Of a stretch of DNA of 64,000 nt, positions 1-8,259 are shown piece after piece. Position numbers and translations under genes: made by a program. The stretch's first letter is position 1. The number at the start of each line of letters is the position of its first letter. This DNA is from an uncultured Gemmiger sp. (GTDB lineage Bacteria > Bacillota > Clostridia > Oscillospirales > Ruminococcaceae), in NCBI GenBank assembly GCA_944388175.1, contig CALXHR010000005.1:56369-120368 (forward strand), read 5' to 3'. The notes below the pieces were generated by a model. The model saw only the letters and a program-made list of their open reading frames with translations, searched no databases and was not told the origin of the DNA.

Positions 1-479
1 AGGTGGCCGTCCACAAAGGCGATCTCCTCGTCCGGCACGCGCACGCGCCAGGCCGGGGCCTTGGTTTTGGCCTTTTCGGCGGCCTGCGCAGGGGTCAGGC
101 CGCGGCAGGTGCCGGCGTAGACGACCTGGCCGTCGCTGCGGTGGGGTGCGCTGGCCGCGTGCAGCTGGCTGCGGCTGCAAAAACAGGGGTAGGTCAGCCC
201 GCGCGCGGCGAGCTTGTCATAATACTGCTGGTAGATGGCGCTGCGCGCGCTCTGGTACACCGGCGGGCAGGGGCCGTCGGCGGCCAGGCCCAGCCAGGCC
301 AGGTCGTCGACGATGGCGTCGGCGTAGACGCGCGGGCAGCGCTGGGCGTCGAGGTCCTCGATGCGCAATAGCACCTGCCCGCCCTTGCTTTTGGCCGAAA
401 GCCAGGCCAGCAGGCAGCACAGCAGGTTGCCCAGGTGCATGCGCCCGCTGGGGCTGGGCGCGTAACGGCCGGTGGTCAT
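1..479 (-). CDS. gluQ: Glutamyl-Q tRNA(Asp) synthetase, C-terminal part missing
   Basis: The enzyme activates glutamate and attaches it to the queuosine base of tRNA(Asp). The gene is cut by the left window edge; about 159 N-terminal residues are present. The reading starts MTTGRYAPSPSGRMHLGN, with the class I HIGH-type signature as HLGN at residues 16-19, then RIEDLD at about residues 39-44. The CFCSR stretch near residue 109 and the later YAGTC near residue 132 fit the Cys-x-Cys...Tyr...Cys zinc site typical of GluQ rather than full GltX. The ATG overlaps the stop codon of the upstream M18 peptidase gene (ATGA), so translation is probably coupled. GltX cannot be excluded formally because the C-terminus is outside the window. 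Confidence 0.85.
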   Translation of the reverse strand, partial: MTTGRYAPSPSGRMHLGNLLCCLLAWLSAKSKGGQVLLRIEDLDAQRCPRVYADAIVDDLAWLGLAADGPCPPVYQSARSAIYQQYYDKLAARGLTYPCFCSRSQLHAASAPHRSDGQVVYAGTCRGLTPAQAAEKAKTKAPAWRVRVPDEEIAFVDGH

Positions 480-1774
480 GCCAGCGTATAGGCGCCGTCG
501 GCCAGCGCGCGCAGGTGGACGCGGTAGAACGCCGCCACCGCGCGCACCATGGCGTTTATATCGGCCACAGCCGCCGTCTCGACAGCCGAATGCATCGCCA
601 GCTGCGGCAGGCCGATGTCCGCCATGGGTACCGGCAGCGTGTGGCTTTGCAGGTTGCCCAGCGTGCTGCCGCCCGGCTCGTCGGCGCGGTTGGTGAACAC
701 CTGCACCGGCACGCCGGCCTGCCGGCAGATGGCGCGGAAAATGCCGCCGCTGAGCGCGTTGGTGGTGTATTTCTGGCTGGCATTGTACTTGAGCACGACG
801 CCGCCGCCCAGCCGCACGGGGGCAGCCGGGTCGCTTTTTTGGGCAAAGTTGGGGTGGGTGGCGTGGCCGTTGTCGGCGCTGAGCAAAAAGCTGTTGGCCA
901 GCGCGCGGTATTCCATCTGCGCGCTGTGGGGGATGGACGCAAGGATGCGGTCCAGCACGTCGCGCAAAAAGCTGCTCTGCGCGCCCTGCCGGCTCGAGGA
1001 ACCGACTTCCTCATGGTCCAGCATCGCCCACACGGGGGCGCAGGCGCTGTCGGCTTCGGCCGCGGCGTCCAAAAAGCCCAGCAGCGTCGTGGCGGCGCAG
1101 GCCAGGTCGTCGATGCGCGGCGCCATGAAATATTCGCCGTCAGGGCCCACCTGCACCGGGGCCTGCCGCACCACCAGCTGCAGGTCGCGGTCCAGAATGT
1201 CCTCCGCCTGCACGCCGAGTTCCTCGCACAGCAGATCGGTCAGCGTGCGGCTGCCCGCCGGGCCCCACAGCGGCTGCATGTCCAGCTGGGGGTTGTACTC
1301 GTGCCCTTTGTTGACGTCGCGCTGCATGTGGATGGCCAGCGACGGGATCACCAGCAGATCGCGGTCGAGGTACACCAGCCGCGTCTCGACGCCGTCGTCG
1401 GTGCGCAGCAGCACGCGCCCGGCTACCGTCAGCGGGCGGTCCAGCCAGGTGGCCATGTTCATGCCGCCGTAGCCCTCGACGCTCAGGCGGCGGCAGCCGT
1501 CGTTTTCGACGGTGTCGGCCTTGATTTTCCACCCCGGGGCGTCGCTGTGGCTGGCCGTGATGCGCCACCCGCCGATGGCGTGGTCCGGCACGCGCCAGGC
1601 CACGACGGCCGAGCCGCCGCGGACGAGATAATACCCGTGGCCGGGTTCCAGGTTCCAGTAATCGGCTTCCTCCAGCCGGGCAAAGCCGGCGGCGTCCAGC
1701 CAGGCGGCCGCCGTGGCCGCCGCGTGGCAGGGGGTCAGCCCCTCCTGTAAAAATTCAAACACGTCGTCAATCAT
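476..1774 (-). CDS. apeB: M18 family aminopeptidase
   Basis: A 432-residue cytosolic zinc aminopeptidase of the M18 (aspartyl aminopeptidase/ApeB) family, about the usual length. The metal and catalytic residues sit in HSDAPGWKIK near residue 95, the later DDLA motif, and DHEEVGSSS near residue 252, all in M18 positions. The family removes N-terminal residues, often acidic ones, from peptides. It is the first gene of a two-gene unit with gluQ, overlapping it by 4 bp. A good promoter (TTGCCT, 17 bp, TACAAT on the minus strand) lies just upstream. Confidence 0.9.
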   Translation of the reverse strand: MIDDVFEFLQEGLTPCHAAATAAAWLDAAGFARLEEADYWNLEPGHGYYLVRGGSAVVAWRVPDHAIGGWRITASHSDAPGWKIKADTVENDGCRRLSVEGYGGMNMATWLDRPLTVAGRVLLRTDDGVETRLVYLDRDLLVIPSLAIHMQRDVNKGHEYNPQLDMQPLWGPAGSRTLTDLLCEELGVQAEDILDRDLQLVVRQAPVQVGPDGEYFMAPRIDDLACAATTLLGFLDAAAEADSACAPVWAMLDHEEVGSSSRQGAQSSFLRDVLDRILASIPHSAQMEYRALANSFLLSADNGHATHPNFAQKSDPAAPVRLGGGVVLKYNASQKYTTNALSGGIFRAICRQAGVPVQVFTNRADEPGGSTLGNLQSHTLPVPMADIGLPQLAMHSAVETAAVADINAMVRAVAAFYRVHLRALADGAYTLA

Positions 1775-1809
1775 GTTTTATGCCTTTCTTTATGCGTATT
1801 TCCGCCCCT

Positions 1810-1838
1810 ATTGTACCGCAAACGACGGCGGCAGGCAA
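1810..1838 (-). promoter_or_regulatory. Promoter for apeB-gluQ
   Basis: On the minus strand the sequence reads TTGCCT, a 17-bp spacer, then TACAAT at 1815-1810, 36 bp upstream of the apeB start. It lies back to back with the promoter of the plus-strand lipoprotein gene. Confidence 0.55.
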
Positions 1839-1839
1839 G

Positions 1840-1868
1840 TTGCAAAAAAGGACGGCCGGTGGTAAAGT
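1840..1868 (+). promoter_or_regulatory. Promoter for lipoprotein gene
   Basis: TTGCAA at 1840-1845, a 17-bp spacer and TAAAGT at 1863-1868. It faces away from the apeB promoter and lies about 60 bp upstream of the lipoprotein ATG. Confidence 0.4.
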
Positions 1869-1927
1869 AGGGGATAGCACGCGGCAGATGCCGCGCGCAT
1901 ACCATAGACCAAAAGGAGGTACGCAGG

Positions 1928-2383
1928 ATGCGTAATTGGATCACTCTGCCGCTGTGCCTGCTGCTGGCGGGCTGCTCGGCCGTCGCGCCGGCCCAGAGCA
2001 CCGCCCCGCAGCAAACTACACAGACGCTGGCCACCGTGCTGGACAGCTGCATCGCCTTTGAGGCGGACAGCGCCGGCGGCAGCCTGAAAATAACGGTCGC
2101 AGCGTCGGACCTGGTGGTATTTTTGGCCGAAGAGCCCCCCGCCGACCTGCCGGGCGAGACGCAGGCCTGGCAGCAGGACCTGAGCGCGGACGAACAGCAG
2201 ACGCTGGACGCCAACTGGCCGGCGGTCTACCGCTTCGCGCAGGACCTGTGCGCCGACCCCGCCGCCCAGCAGGAACAGCTGGACACCGCCGGCGTAACCA
2301 CCGACTTGACGGCGCTGGACCTTGCCGGCGTACCGCAGGCGCTGGACACCATCGACCAGACGCTGTACGGCACGCAGGGGTAA
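1928..2383 (+). CDS. Small secreted lipoprotein, function unknown
   Basis: A 151-residue protein starting MRNWITLPLCLLLAGCS: a short signal peptide with a clear lipobox (LLAGC), so Cys16 should be lipidated and the protein exported to the outer face of the membrane. The rest is acidic, rich in Ala, Asp and Gln, and has no motif I recognise. The start is set by AAAGGAGGT about 7 bp before the ATG. It is a single-gene unit between its own promoter and the hairpin at 2408-2436. Confidence 0.75.
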   Translation: MRNWITLPLCLLLAGCSAVAPAQSTAPQQTTQTLATVLDSCIAFEADSAGGSLKITVAASDLVVFLAEEPPADLPGETQAWQQDLSADEQQTLDANWPAVYRFAQDLCADPAAQQEQLDTAGVTTDLTALDLAGVPQALDTIDQTLYGTQG

Positions 2384-2407
2384 CCGCGCCCCGGTAAAAA
2401 CCAGACC

Positions 2408-2440
2408 CGCCCCCGCCGCATGTTGCGGCGGGGGCGGTGT
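2408..2440 (+). terminator. Bidirectional terminator hairpin
   Basis: A 13-bp perfect GC stem at 2408-2420 and 2424-2436 with a TGT loop, between convergent genes. The following T content is modest (TGTGTCGTTTC), so efficiency is uncertain. Confidence 0.5.
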
Positions 2441-2456
2441 GTCGTTTCTAAGGGGG

Positions 2457-3404
2457 TCAGCCGCGGGTGCCGGCAATGCTGGAATCGGTGCTCCAGCCCT
2501 GCAAGTCGGTGGGGGTCAGGCTGGCCTGCCAGCTTTCGTGCTCGGCTTCCCACTGGTCCCACGCTTCTTGGCTGCGGATGGCCGTGCCGGTCAAATACGC
2601 GTCGTCCCAGGGGTTAGCGGGGTCGGGGTCGGTGGGGTCCCAGCCGCGCTTGGTCTCGTCGGCCGGGTCGGTGTAGATGGTGCCGGGCTTGCCCATGGGG
2701 CCGGGGTCGGCTTCGTCGTCATAAATCACGACCGGCGTGCCGATGGGGCAGTTGTCGTAAATCCACTTGACGTCCACCACCGCCAGCCGGATGCAGCCCA
2801 GGCTGGCCGGGGTGCCCAGCTCGTTGAACTGGTCGTACTCGACGTCATCCTTGTGCTGGCTGTAGTACGGCACGCTGTGGAACAGGTACCCGCCGTAGAT
2901 GCGCGTGGCGTACTGGCCGTAGCTGGGGCCCAGCAGCAGCCGCCAGTCGTAGCTGACGGGCGTCGTCCAGTAACCGGTGGGGGTGTCCGGCCCGCCGCTG
3001 CACACCATGGCCATAAACGGCACGGTATAGCGGCCGTCGGCGTCGGTGGTGTACACCGTCACGGTGGACGCCGCGCGGTTGACGGCCAGCAGGTAGGGGT
3101 AGCCCTCCTGCGCGGCCAGCGTCATGCCGTCGCCGGCAAACTGCTGTTCCAGGCGTTCCATCAGCGCCTTGCCAGCGTCGTCCCAGGTCGACGGGTCGGT
3201 GACCTGCGGGGGGTCCTTGGTGGCGTTGCTGGACGCCGTAGCCAGCACCAGTTCGCTTTCCGGCGTGGGAGTGGGCGTGGGGCTGGGCGTCGGCGCCGGG
3301 GTGGGGCTGGGCGTCGGGGTCGGTTCCGGCGCGGGCGTCAGCGCCGCGCACCCGGCCAGCAAAGCGGCCGCCAGCAGCGGCAGGATACGGCGAAACAGTT
3401 GCAT
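2457..3404 (-). CDS. L,D-transpeptidase (YkuD domain) lipoprotein
   Basis: About 315 residues. It starts MQLFRRILPLLAAALLAGC, a signal peptide with lipobox Cys19, followed by a Pro/Thr/Ser linker (residues 25-49) of the kind that spans the cell wall. The YkuD domain carries the catalytic signature: His176 in LFHSVP and Cys204 in SLGCIRL. Such enzymes form 3-3 cross-links in peptidoglycan or attach proteins to it. About 80 residues rich in Asp, Trp and Pro follow the domain. I chose the ATG at 3404 because AAAGGA lies 8-9 bp upstream of it; an in-frame ATG at 3413 sits directly on that ribosome binding site. Confidence 0.85.
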   Translation of the reverse strand: MQLFRRILPLLAAALLAGCAALTPAPEPTPTPSPTPAPTPSPTPTPTPESELVLATASSNATKDPPQVTDPSTWDDAGKALMERLEQQFAGDGMTLAAQEGYPYLLAVNRAASTVTVYTTDADGRYTVPFMAMVCSGGPDTPTGYWTTPVSYDWRLLLGPSYGQYATRIYGGYLFHSVPYYSQHKDDVEYDQFNELGTPASLGCIRLAVVDVKWIYDNCPIGTPVVIYDDEADPGPMGKPGTIYTDPADETKRGWDPTDPDPANPWDDAYLTGTAIRSQEAWDQWEAEHESWQASLTPTDLQGWSTDSSIAGTRG

Positions 3405-3526
3405 GGGGACCATCCTTTGTGAAAATGAAAACTTGTGGTACCGCGCGGCGCGCGACGGGTTTTGAAATAGGGGGGGGCGGTGCGGCGTTGGGCGTTGCCG
3501 GGTTTGCCTGGCGTTTGCCTTGTTCT

Positions 3527-3607
3527 GTAGGGCGGGGGTTCACCCCCGCCGCACATTATAAAATTTTAAAAAATCATCGGTTCGGCGGGGTCAAGACCCC
3601 GCCCTAC
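3527..3607. repeat. Composite palindromic element (type A pair)
   Basis: Left arm GTAGGGCGGGGGTTCACCCC..., an AT-rich core of about 30 bp, and an inverted right arm CGGCGGGGTCAAGACCCCG... ending CCCTAC. The outer ends form an inverted repeat, GTAGGGCGGG against CCCGCCCTAC. It has no flanking 79-bp units here. It lies between the L,D-transpeptidase and the aminotransferase genes, 5 bp from the latter's stop codon. Confidence 0.8.
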
Positions 3608-3612
3608 AGATT

Positions 3613-4815
3613 TCATTTTTCGTGAATTTGCACGCCGTATTCTTCCCGCACAAAGCGTTCCAGCGCGGCGAAGCTGCGGCGGACTTTTTCGGTCTCGATG
3701 CAGTACGCCATGCGGAAATACCCCGGGCAGCCGAAGGTATCGCCGGGCACCAGCGCCAGGTCGTAGGCCATCGCTTTGCGGCAGAAGGCGTTGGCGTCGG
3801 CTTCCAGCGCCTGGGGGAAGATATAGAACGTGCCGTCGGGCTTTTGCACGGTAAAGCCCAGGCGTTTGAGTTCGGCGTAGATCAGTTCCATGTTGGTTTT
3901 GTACACCGAAAGGTCGCTGGTGTCGTCGAGGCAGCGGGCCACGGCGCGCTGGAACAGCCCCGACGGGCAGTTGTGGCCGGTCCCGCGCGAAATCTGCCCG
4001 CACATCGGCACAATGAGGTCGGCGTCCTCGCACCGGGGGTTGGCGGCCAGGTAGCCGATGCGCTCGCCGGGGACGCTTAAACTTTTGGAGAAGGAATAGC
4101 AGGTCAGCGTGTCGTCATAAAATTGGGCGGGGTAGGGCACCGGGCTGCCGAACGCGATCTCACGGTAAGGCTCGTCCGAGATCAGGAAGATATGGTGGCC
4201 GTAGACCTGGCTGGCGGCCGCCAGCTTTTGGGCCAGGCGGGCCAGCGTCTCGGCGCTGTAGGCCACGCCGCTGGGGTTGTTGGGCGAGTTGATAAGCACG
4301 GCGGCGGTGTTTTCGTCCACCAGCGCGTCCAGCGCGTCGAGGTCGGGCTGGAAATCCGCCGTGCGCGGCGGCGCGACGCGCAAGGCAAGGCCCGCGCCCT
4401 CAGCATAGGGCTTATACTCGGGGAAAAACGGCGCAAAGGTCACGACGTTCTGCCCCGGCACGCCGACGCAGCGCAGCGCGTGGGCCAGCGCCCCCGCCGC
4501 GCCCGACGTCATAAAGATGTGCGCGGCGGTGTAGTCCATGCCGAAACGGCGGTTCAGGCTTTCGGCCACGGCGGCGCGCACCTCGGGCAGCGTCAGCGTG
4601 GGGGTGTAGCCGTGCAGCGTTACGGGGTCGGTGTGCTCCAGCAGGTCGCGGCAGGCCGCAGTAAAGGACGCCGGGCAGGGCACCGACGGGTTGCCCAGCG
4701 AGTAGTCGAACACGTTGTCGTAGCCGATCTCGGCCCCGCGGGCGGTGCTCCACTCGGAAATTTCGCGGATGACCGATTTGGCCCCCAGCATCTCTTTGTA
4801 AGCCTGTGCGATCAT
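3613..4815 (-). CDS. PLP-dependent aminotransferase, class I/II
   Basis: A 400-residue fold-type I aminotransferase. Features seen are SPNNPSG at residues 177-183, SDEPYRE at 213-219, and SFSKSLSVPGERIGY with the Schiff-base lysine at Lys244. The family transfers amino groups between amino and keto acids using pyridoxal phosphate; an aspartate/tyrosine aminotransferase-like role is plausible but the substrate cannot be read from sequence. The start MIAQAYKEM is supported by AAAGGAG about 10 bp upstream; a longer in-frame extension to 5079 runs into repeat DNA and is not credible. It is flanked on both sides by palindromic repeats. Confidence 0.85.
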   Translation of the reverse strand: MIAQAYKEMLGAKSVIREISEWSTARGAEIGYDNVFDYSLGNPSVPCPASFTAACRDLLEHTDPVTLHGYTPTLTLPEVRAAVAESLNRRFGMDYTAAHIFMTSGAAGALAHALRCVGVPGQNVVTFAPFFPEYKPYAEGAGLALRVAPPRTADFQPDLDALDALVDENTAAVLINSPNNPSGVAYSAETLARLAQKLAAASQVYGHHIFLISDEPYREIAFGSPVPYPAQFYDDTLTCYSFSKSLSVPGERIGYLAANPRCEDADLIVPMCGQISRGTGHNCPSGLFQRAVARCLDDTSDLSVYKTNMELIYAELKRLGFTVQKPDGTFYIFPQALEADANAFCRKAMAYDLALVPGDTFGCPGYFRMAYCIETEKVRRSFAALERFVREEYGVQIHEK

Positions 4816-4903
4816 GGTAGCAGCACTCCTTTGCGATTTTTGTGGAAAACAGGCGGGAGGTTCGTTTGCCGCTCTATGGGGGCATGCGGAATCCCGATTG
4901 GGT

Positions 4904-5537
4904 GTAGGGCGGGCCTTACCCCCGCCGTGTAGGTAGAGATTTGTTTGCAACCAAACGGGAACATGCGCTATTTCCGTCGGTTTGTAGGGGCCGCATGTAT
5001 GCGGCCCGTGCGTGTTTGCGGTGCTACCAGGTTCCCGGCTCGTGTACATGTTTACCTTATTTGTAGGGGCGGCATACATGCCGCCCGGCAGGGGTGTGCC
5101 ATCACGCAGGGTTTACGGGAAATATGGCCATTTGCCCCGATTTGTAGGGCGGGCGTTCACGCCCGCCGAACCTTGATTGTTTTTAAAATTTTCAATGTGC
5201 GGCGGGGTCAAGACCCCGCCCTACAAGGCAAGGCAAACGCCATACAAACCGTGAACAGGCAATCCCGCAATGTTTGCGGGCCGCATACATGCGGCCCCTA
5301 CAAACCCGGGTAAACACGCAACAAACCATACCCCCCACAAAGAGCGAACGCCCACGGCGGGGTCAAGACCCCGCCCTACAGTATAAAGCAAACACCATGA
5401 TAACCCGGCAACGGGCAGCGCCGCACCGTTTCGCGGGCGGCATGTATGCCGCCCCTACGCATGGACCGAACGTGGTCACAACGCAAAAACGGATTTGTTG
5501 GGTATACGGCCGCGGGCCGCAACCATGCGGCCCCTAC
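4904..5537. repeat. Mirror-symmetric array of ~79-bp palindromic units
   Basis: This fills most of the 783-bp gap between the aminotransferase and HAD genes. Left-oriented palindromes begin with GTAGGG at 4904 (type A), 4984 (type B), 5063 (B) and 5144 (A). The centre is a composite A-core-A element at 5144-5224. Right-oriented palindromes end with CCCTAC at 5224 (A), 5301 (B), 5379 (A), 5458 (B) and 5537 (B). Spacing is 77-81 bp on both sides. Type B core is GGCCGCATGTATGCGGCC or the GGCGGCAT...ATGCCGCC variant. I see no gene here. Confidence 0.85.
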
Positions 5538-5598
5538 AACGCAAGGCAAACGTCATACAACCCCTACCCGGGCAGCCGCTGCATTCTATCGCACCATT

Positions 5599-6261
5599 TC
5601 AATTTCCCAGGATCACCCGTTCCAGCGCGGCGGCGTCGGCGGCCAGGTACTCGGCCCCGGCGTCCTGCAGTTCCTGCCTGGTGCGGAACCCCCACAGCAC
5701 GCCGCAGCAGGGCAGCCCGGCGTTGTGGGCCGTGGCGACGTCGACGTTGCTGTCGCCGACATACAGCACATCCCCCGCCGCCGGGTCGGCGCCCAGGGCC
5801 GCCAGCAGCGCGCGGGTGCCCTCGGGCGCGGGCTTGGTGGGCACACCGGGGCGCGCGCCGCGCACAAGGGCAAACAGCGCCGGGTCAAAATACCGCGCGA
5901 CAACCTCGCCGGCAAATTCGTCCGCTTTGTTGGAGTAGACCGCCATGCGCACGCCGCGCGCGTGCAGCCGCGCCAGCAGCTGCGGCATGCCGGGGTAGGG
6001 GGCGGTTTTGTCAAACATATGCGCGCCGTACTGCGCGTCAAACTCGCGCAGGGTGGCCGCCAGCAGGGCGGGGGTGCGCGCCGTTTCGGGGCTGAACCGC
6101 TCGACCAGTTTGGGGATGCCGTTGCCCACAAAATACCGGTACTGCGCCACCGAAAACTGCGGCCAGCCGTGCGCCGCGCAGACGCGGTTGGCCGAGTCGG
6201 CCAGGTCGTCGATGGTGTTGAGCAGCGTGCCGTCTAGATCGAACAATACCGTTGTGTACAT
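5599..6261 (-). CDS. HAD-superfamily phosphatase, phosphoglycolate phosphatase-like
   Basis: A 220-residue haloacid dehalogenase hydrolase. It starts MYTTVLFDLDGTLLNT with the nucleophile Asp8 and general acid Asp10 (DxD), followed by motif II VYSNK and motif III/IV YVGDSNVD. The helical cap insertion after residue 15 places it in the Gph/PgmB-like subfamily, which dephosphorylates small metabolites. The substrate is unknown. The start at 6261 places the DLDGT motif at the expected distance from the N-terminus; the longer ORF form is not supported by a ribosome binding site. A strong promoter lies at 6304-6332. Confidence 0.85.
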   Translation of the reverse strand: MYTTVLFDLDGTLLNTIDDLADSANRVCAAHGWPQFSVAQYRYFVGNGIPKLVERFSPETARTPALLAATLREFDAQYGAHMFDKTAPYPGMPQLLARLHARGVRMAVYSNKADEFAGEVVARYFDPALFALVRGARPGVPTKPAPEGTRALLAALGADPAAGDVLYVGDSNVDVATAHNAGLPCCGVLWGFRTRQELQDAGAEYLAADAAALERVILGN

Positions 6262-6303
6262 GTGCGCGTTTTCCCCCCGCTTTTGCTGTTTTGGATACTT
6301 TTT

Positions 6304-6332
6304 ATTATAGTAGCTGCGCCCCAAAACGGCAA
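6304..6332 (-). promoter_or_regulatory. Promoter for HAD phosphatase gene
   Basis: Minus strand: TTGCCG, 17-bp spacer, then a perfect TATAAT at 6309-6304, about 43 bp upstream of the ATG. Confidence 0.6.
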
Positions 6333-6408
6333 GACCTTTTTGCCGCGGCGCGCGGCGCGCAAAACAGTTGTAAATTTATAAAAAAAGATACCCCACGCGC
6401 TGATTTTG

Positions 6409-6417
6409 TGGTATGAT
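6409..6417 (+). promoter_or_regulatory. Extended -10 promoter for uppP
   Basis: TGGTATGAT fits the extended -10 pattern TGnTATAAT; no good -35 box is visible. The uppP start lies about 30 bp downstream. The same TTTTGTGGTATG string occurs at the GT2 gene promoter (9860-9871). Confidence 0.45.
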
Positions 6418-6446
6418 AGGAAAATGGAATAAGGAGGCTTGCCTGC

Positions 6447-7307
6447 ATGGAATTGTTGTTGGACCTGCTGCGCTCCGCCGTATACGGCGTGATTGAAGGC
6501 ATTACCGAATGGCTGCCCATTTCCAGCACCGGCCACATGATCCTGGCCGAACAGGTGCTGAAATTCAGCTTTGACGACGCGTTCATGTCGATGTTCCGCG
6601 TCGTGATCCAGCTGGGCGCGATCTTGGCGGTGCTGGTATTGTACTGGAAAAAACTGTGGCCGTTTTGCGCCGACAACGGGCGCGATTCCGGCTTTGCCAA
6701 ACATCTGCGCTGGCCGGTGGTGCGGCTGTGGTGCAAGATCGTGGTGGCCTGCGTGCCGGCGGCCGTGCTGGGCTTTTTGCTGGACGACTGGCTGGACGCC
6801 CACCTGTACAACAGCGTCGTCGTCGCCATTATGCTGATCGTCTACGGCGCGGCGTTTATTTTGATTGAGCGCCGCCCCCGCGTGCCCGCCACCACCAAGC
6901 TCAACCGCATCACCTACAAGCAGGCGCTGCTGGTGGGCGCTTGGCAGGTACTGGCCATGATCCCCGGCACCTCGCGCAGCGGCGCCACCATCGTGGGCGG
7001 CCTGCTGTGCGGCATGAGCCGCCCCTGCGCGTCGCAATTCACCTTCTTTTTGGCGATCCCGGTCATGGCCGGCGCGTCGGGGCTCAAGGTCGTCAAATAC
7101 CTGGCCGAGGGCAGCGTCTTTACGCTGGCCGAAGTGCTGGCCCTCGCCGTGGGCTGCGTGGTGGCGTTCCTCGTCTCGATGGCGGCCATCCGCTTCCTGA
7201 TGAACTACGTCAAAAAGCACACCTTCACGGCCTTTGGCTGGTACCGCATCGCGCTGGGCGTGGTGGTGCTGGGCATCTGGGCGCTGCAGACCTACGTGCT
7301 GGTATAA
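6447..7307 (+). CDS. uppP: Undecaprenyl-diphosphatase
   Basis: A 286-residue polytopic membrane protein of the UppP/BacA family. It dephosphorylates undecaprenyl diphosphate on the outer face of the membrane to recycle the lipid carrier for cell wall synthesis; overexpression of the family is known to raise bacitracin resistance. The first active-site motif, EGITEWLPISSTGH (residues 17-30), is complete with its glutamates and SSTGH, and the second (GTSRSG near residue 173) is also intact. AAGGAGG precedes the ATG. A perfect palindromic terminator follows. Confidence 0.95.
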   Translation: MELLLDLLRSAVYGVIEGITEWLPISSTGHMILAEQVLKFSFDDAFMSMFRVVIQLGAILAVLVLYWKKLWPFCADNGRDSGFAKHLRWPVVRLWCKIVVACVPAAVLGFLLDDWLDAHLYNSVVVAIMLIVYGAAFILIERRPRVPATTKLNRITYKQALLVGAWQVLAMIPGTSRSGATIVGGLLCGMSRPCASQFTFFLAIPVMAGASGLKVVKYLAEGSVFTLAEVLALAVGCVVAFLVSMAAIRFLMNYVKKHTFTAFGWYRIALGVVVLGIWALQTYVLV

Positions 7308-7325
7308 GTTCTGCCAAACAAAATT

Positions 7326-7353
7326 CCCCCGCCGTGTACACGGCGGGGGTTTT
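7326..7353 (+). terminator. Terminator of uppP
   Basis: A perfect 24-bp palindrome (7326-7349) CCCCCGCCGTG..., followed by TTTT. It lies between convergent genes and may serve both. Confidence 0.75.
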
Positions 7354-7374
7354 GCGTTGGTATCGTTGGCGCAG

Positions 7375-8244
7375 TCACACCCGGGCGCGTTTTTGGGCGG
7401 CCAGGTACTCGACGGCCGAGAGCGCCGCCACGTTGCCCTGCCCCGCCGCCTTGACGTACTGGTACGGCAGGCCGGCCGCGTCGCCGCAGGCAAAGCAGCC
7501 CGGCAAATTGGTGCGCATCTGCGCGTCCACCGCCACGTGGCCGCCGTCGGCAGCCAGGCCCGGCACCAGCTGGGCGGGAGCCATGGCGTCGCGCAGCAAA
7601 AACACGCCGTCCACGGCCAGGTCGCCGCCGTCGGTGCGCAGCGTGTCCACGGTGTCGCCGCCCTCGACGCCCAGCGGTTTGTGCCGCACCACCTGCACGG
7701 CGGGCGGCAGCGCGGGGTCGCCCGCATACAGCGGCAGGTAGGTCACGCGCGCCGCAACTTCGGCCAGGTAGGCGGCTTCCGGCTCGGCGGCAGGGCTGGC
7801 GCCCACCACCGCCACCGCCTTGCCGCGGTACAGCGGCGCGTCGCAGGTGGCACAGTAGCTGACGCCGCGGCCAAGATACTCCTCCTCGCCGGGCAGGGGC
7901 TTGCCCTGCACGACGCCGGTGGCCAGAATGACCGTCGCGGCTTCGTACATCTGCTCGGCCGTCTGCACAGCAAAGTAGTCGCCCATGGCGTAGACGGCGT
8001 TGACGCGCTGCTCGGTGATGGCAATGCCCATCACGTCAAGGTGGCGGGCGAACGCCGCGCGCAGGTCCTGCCCGGCGATATCGGGCAGGCCGGGGTAGTT
8101 CTGGATGCGGTGCGCCTTGCCGATTTTATCGCTGAGGGCGCGCGAACCGAACAGCAGCAGCGTTTTGCCGCGCAGCTTGGCGGTGATGGCGGCCGAAACA
8201 CCGGCCGGCCCGGTGCCGATGACGGCGATCTCCACACGGGGCAT
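7375..8244 (-). CDS. Thioredoxin-reductase-like flavoprotein with degenerate NAD(P)H site
   Basis: A 289-residue protein with thioredoxin reductase architecture. The N-terminal FAD-binding motif GTGPAG is at residues 10-15 and the redox-active CATC (Cys131, Cys134) is in place. The second nucleotide-binding motif, usually GGGxSAxE followed by HRRxxxR, is replaced by VVGASPAAEPEA near residue 150 with no HRR. Flavin thioredoxin reductases that use ferredoxin or other donors in clostridia are known to lack the NADPH motifs, so this may not be an NADPH enzyme. GAGGAGGT precedes the ATG. It lies 15 bp downstream of the M32 peptidase gene and is probably co-transcribed with it. Confidence 0.8.
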   Translation of the reverse strand: MPRVEIAVIGTGPAGVSAAITAKLRGKTLLLFGSRALSDKIGKAHRIQNYPGLPDIAGQDLRAAFARHLDVMGIAITEQRVNAVYAMGDYFAVQTAEQMYEAATVILATGVVQGKPLPGEEEYLGRGVSYCATCDAPLYRGKAVAVVGASPAAEPEAAYLAEVAARVTYLPLYAGDPALPPAVQVVRHKPLGVEGGDTVDTLRTDGGDLAVDGVFLLRDAMAPAQLVPGLAADGGHVAVDAQMRTNLPGCFACGDAAGLPYQYVKAAGQGNVAALSAVEYLAAQKRARV

Positions 8245-8259
8245 AGGGGGGACCTCCTC

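Noticed and set aside
146-1750. Long plus-strand open frame opposite the M18 peptidase gene
   Set aside because: It is a GC-bias shadow: Arg/Gly/Ala-rich with no motif, while the minus strand has a complete M18 peptidase with ribosome binding site and promoter.
4945-5938. Overlapping small open frames in the repeat array, with recurring peptides such as CGPYKP and MYAAPT
   Set aside because: They are translations of the palindromic repeats; the same peptides recur at every array in several frames and have no ribosome binding sites.
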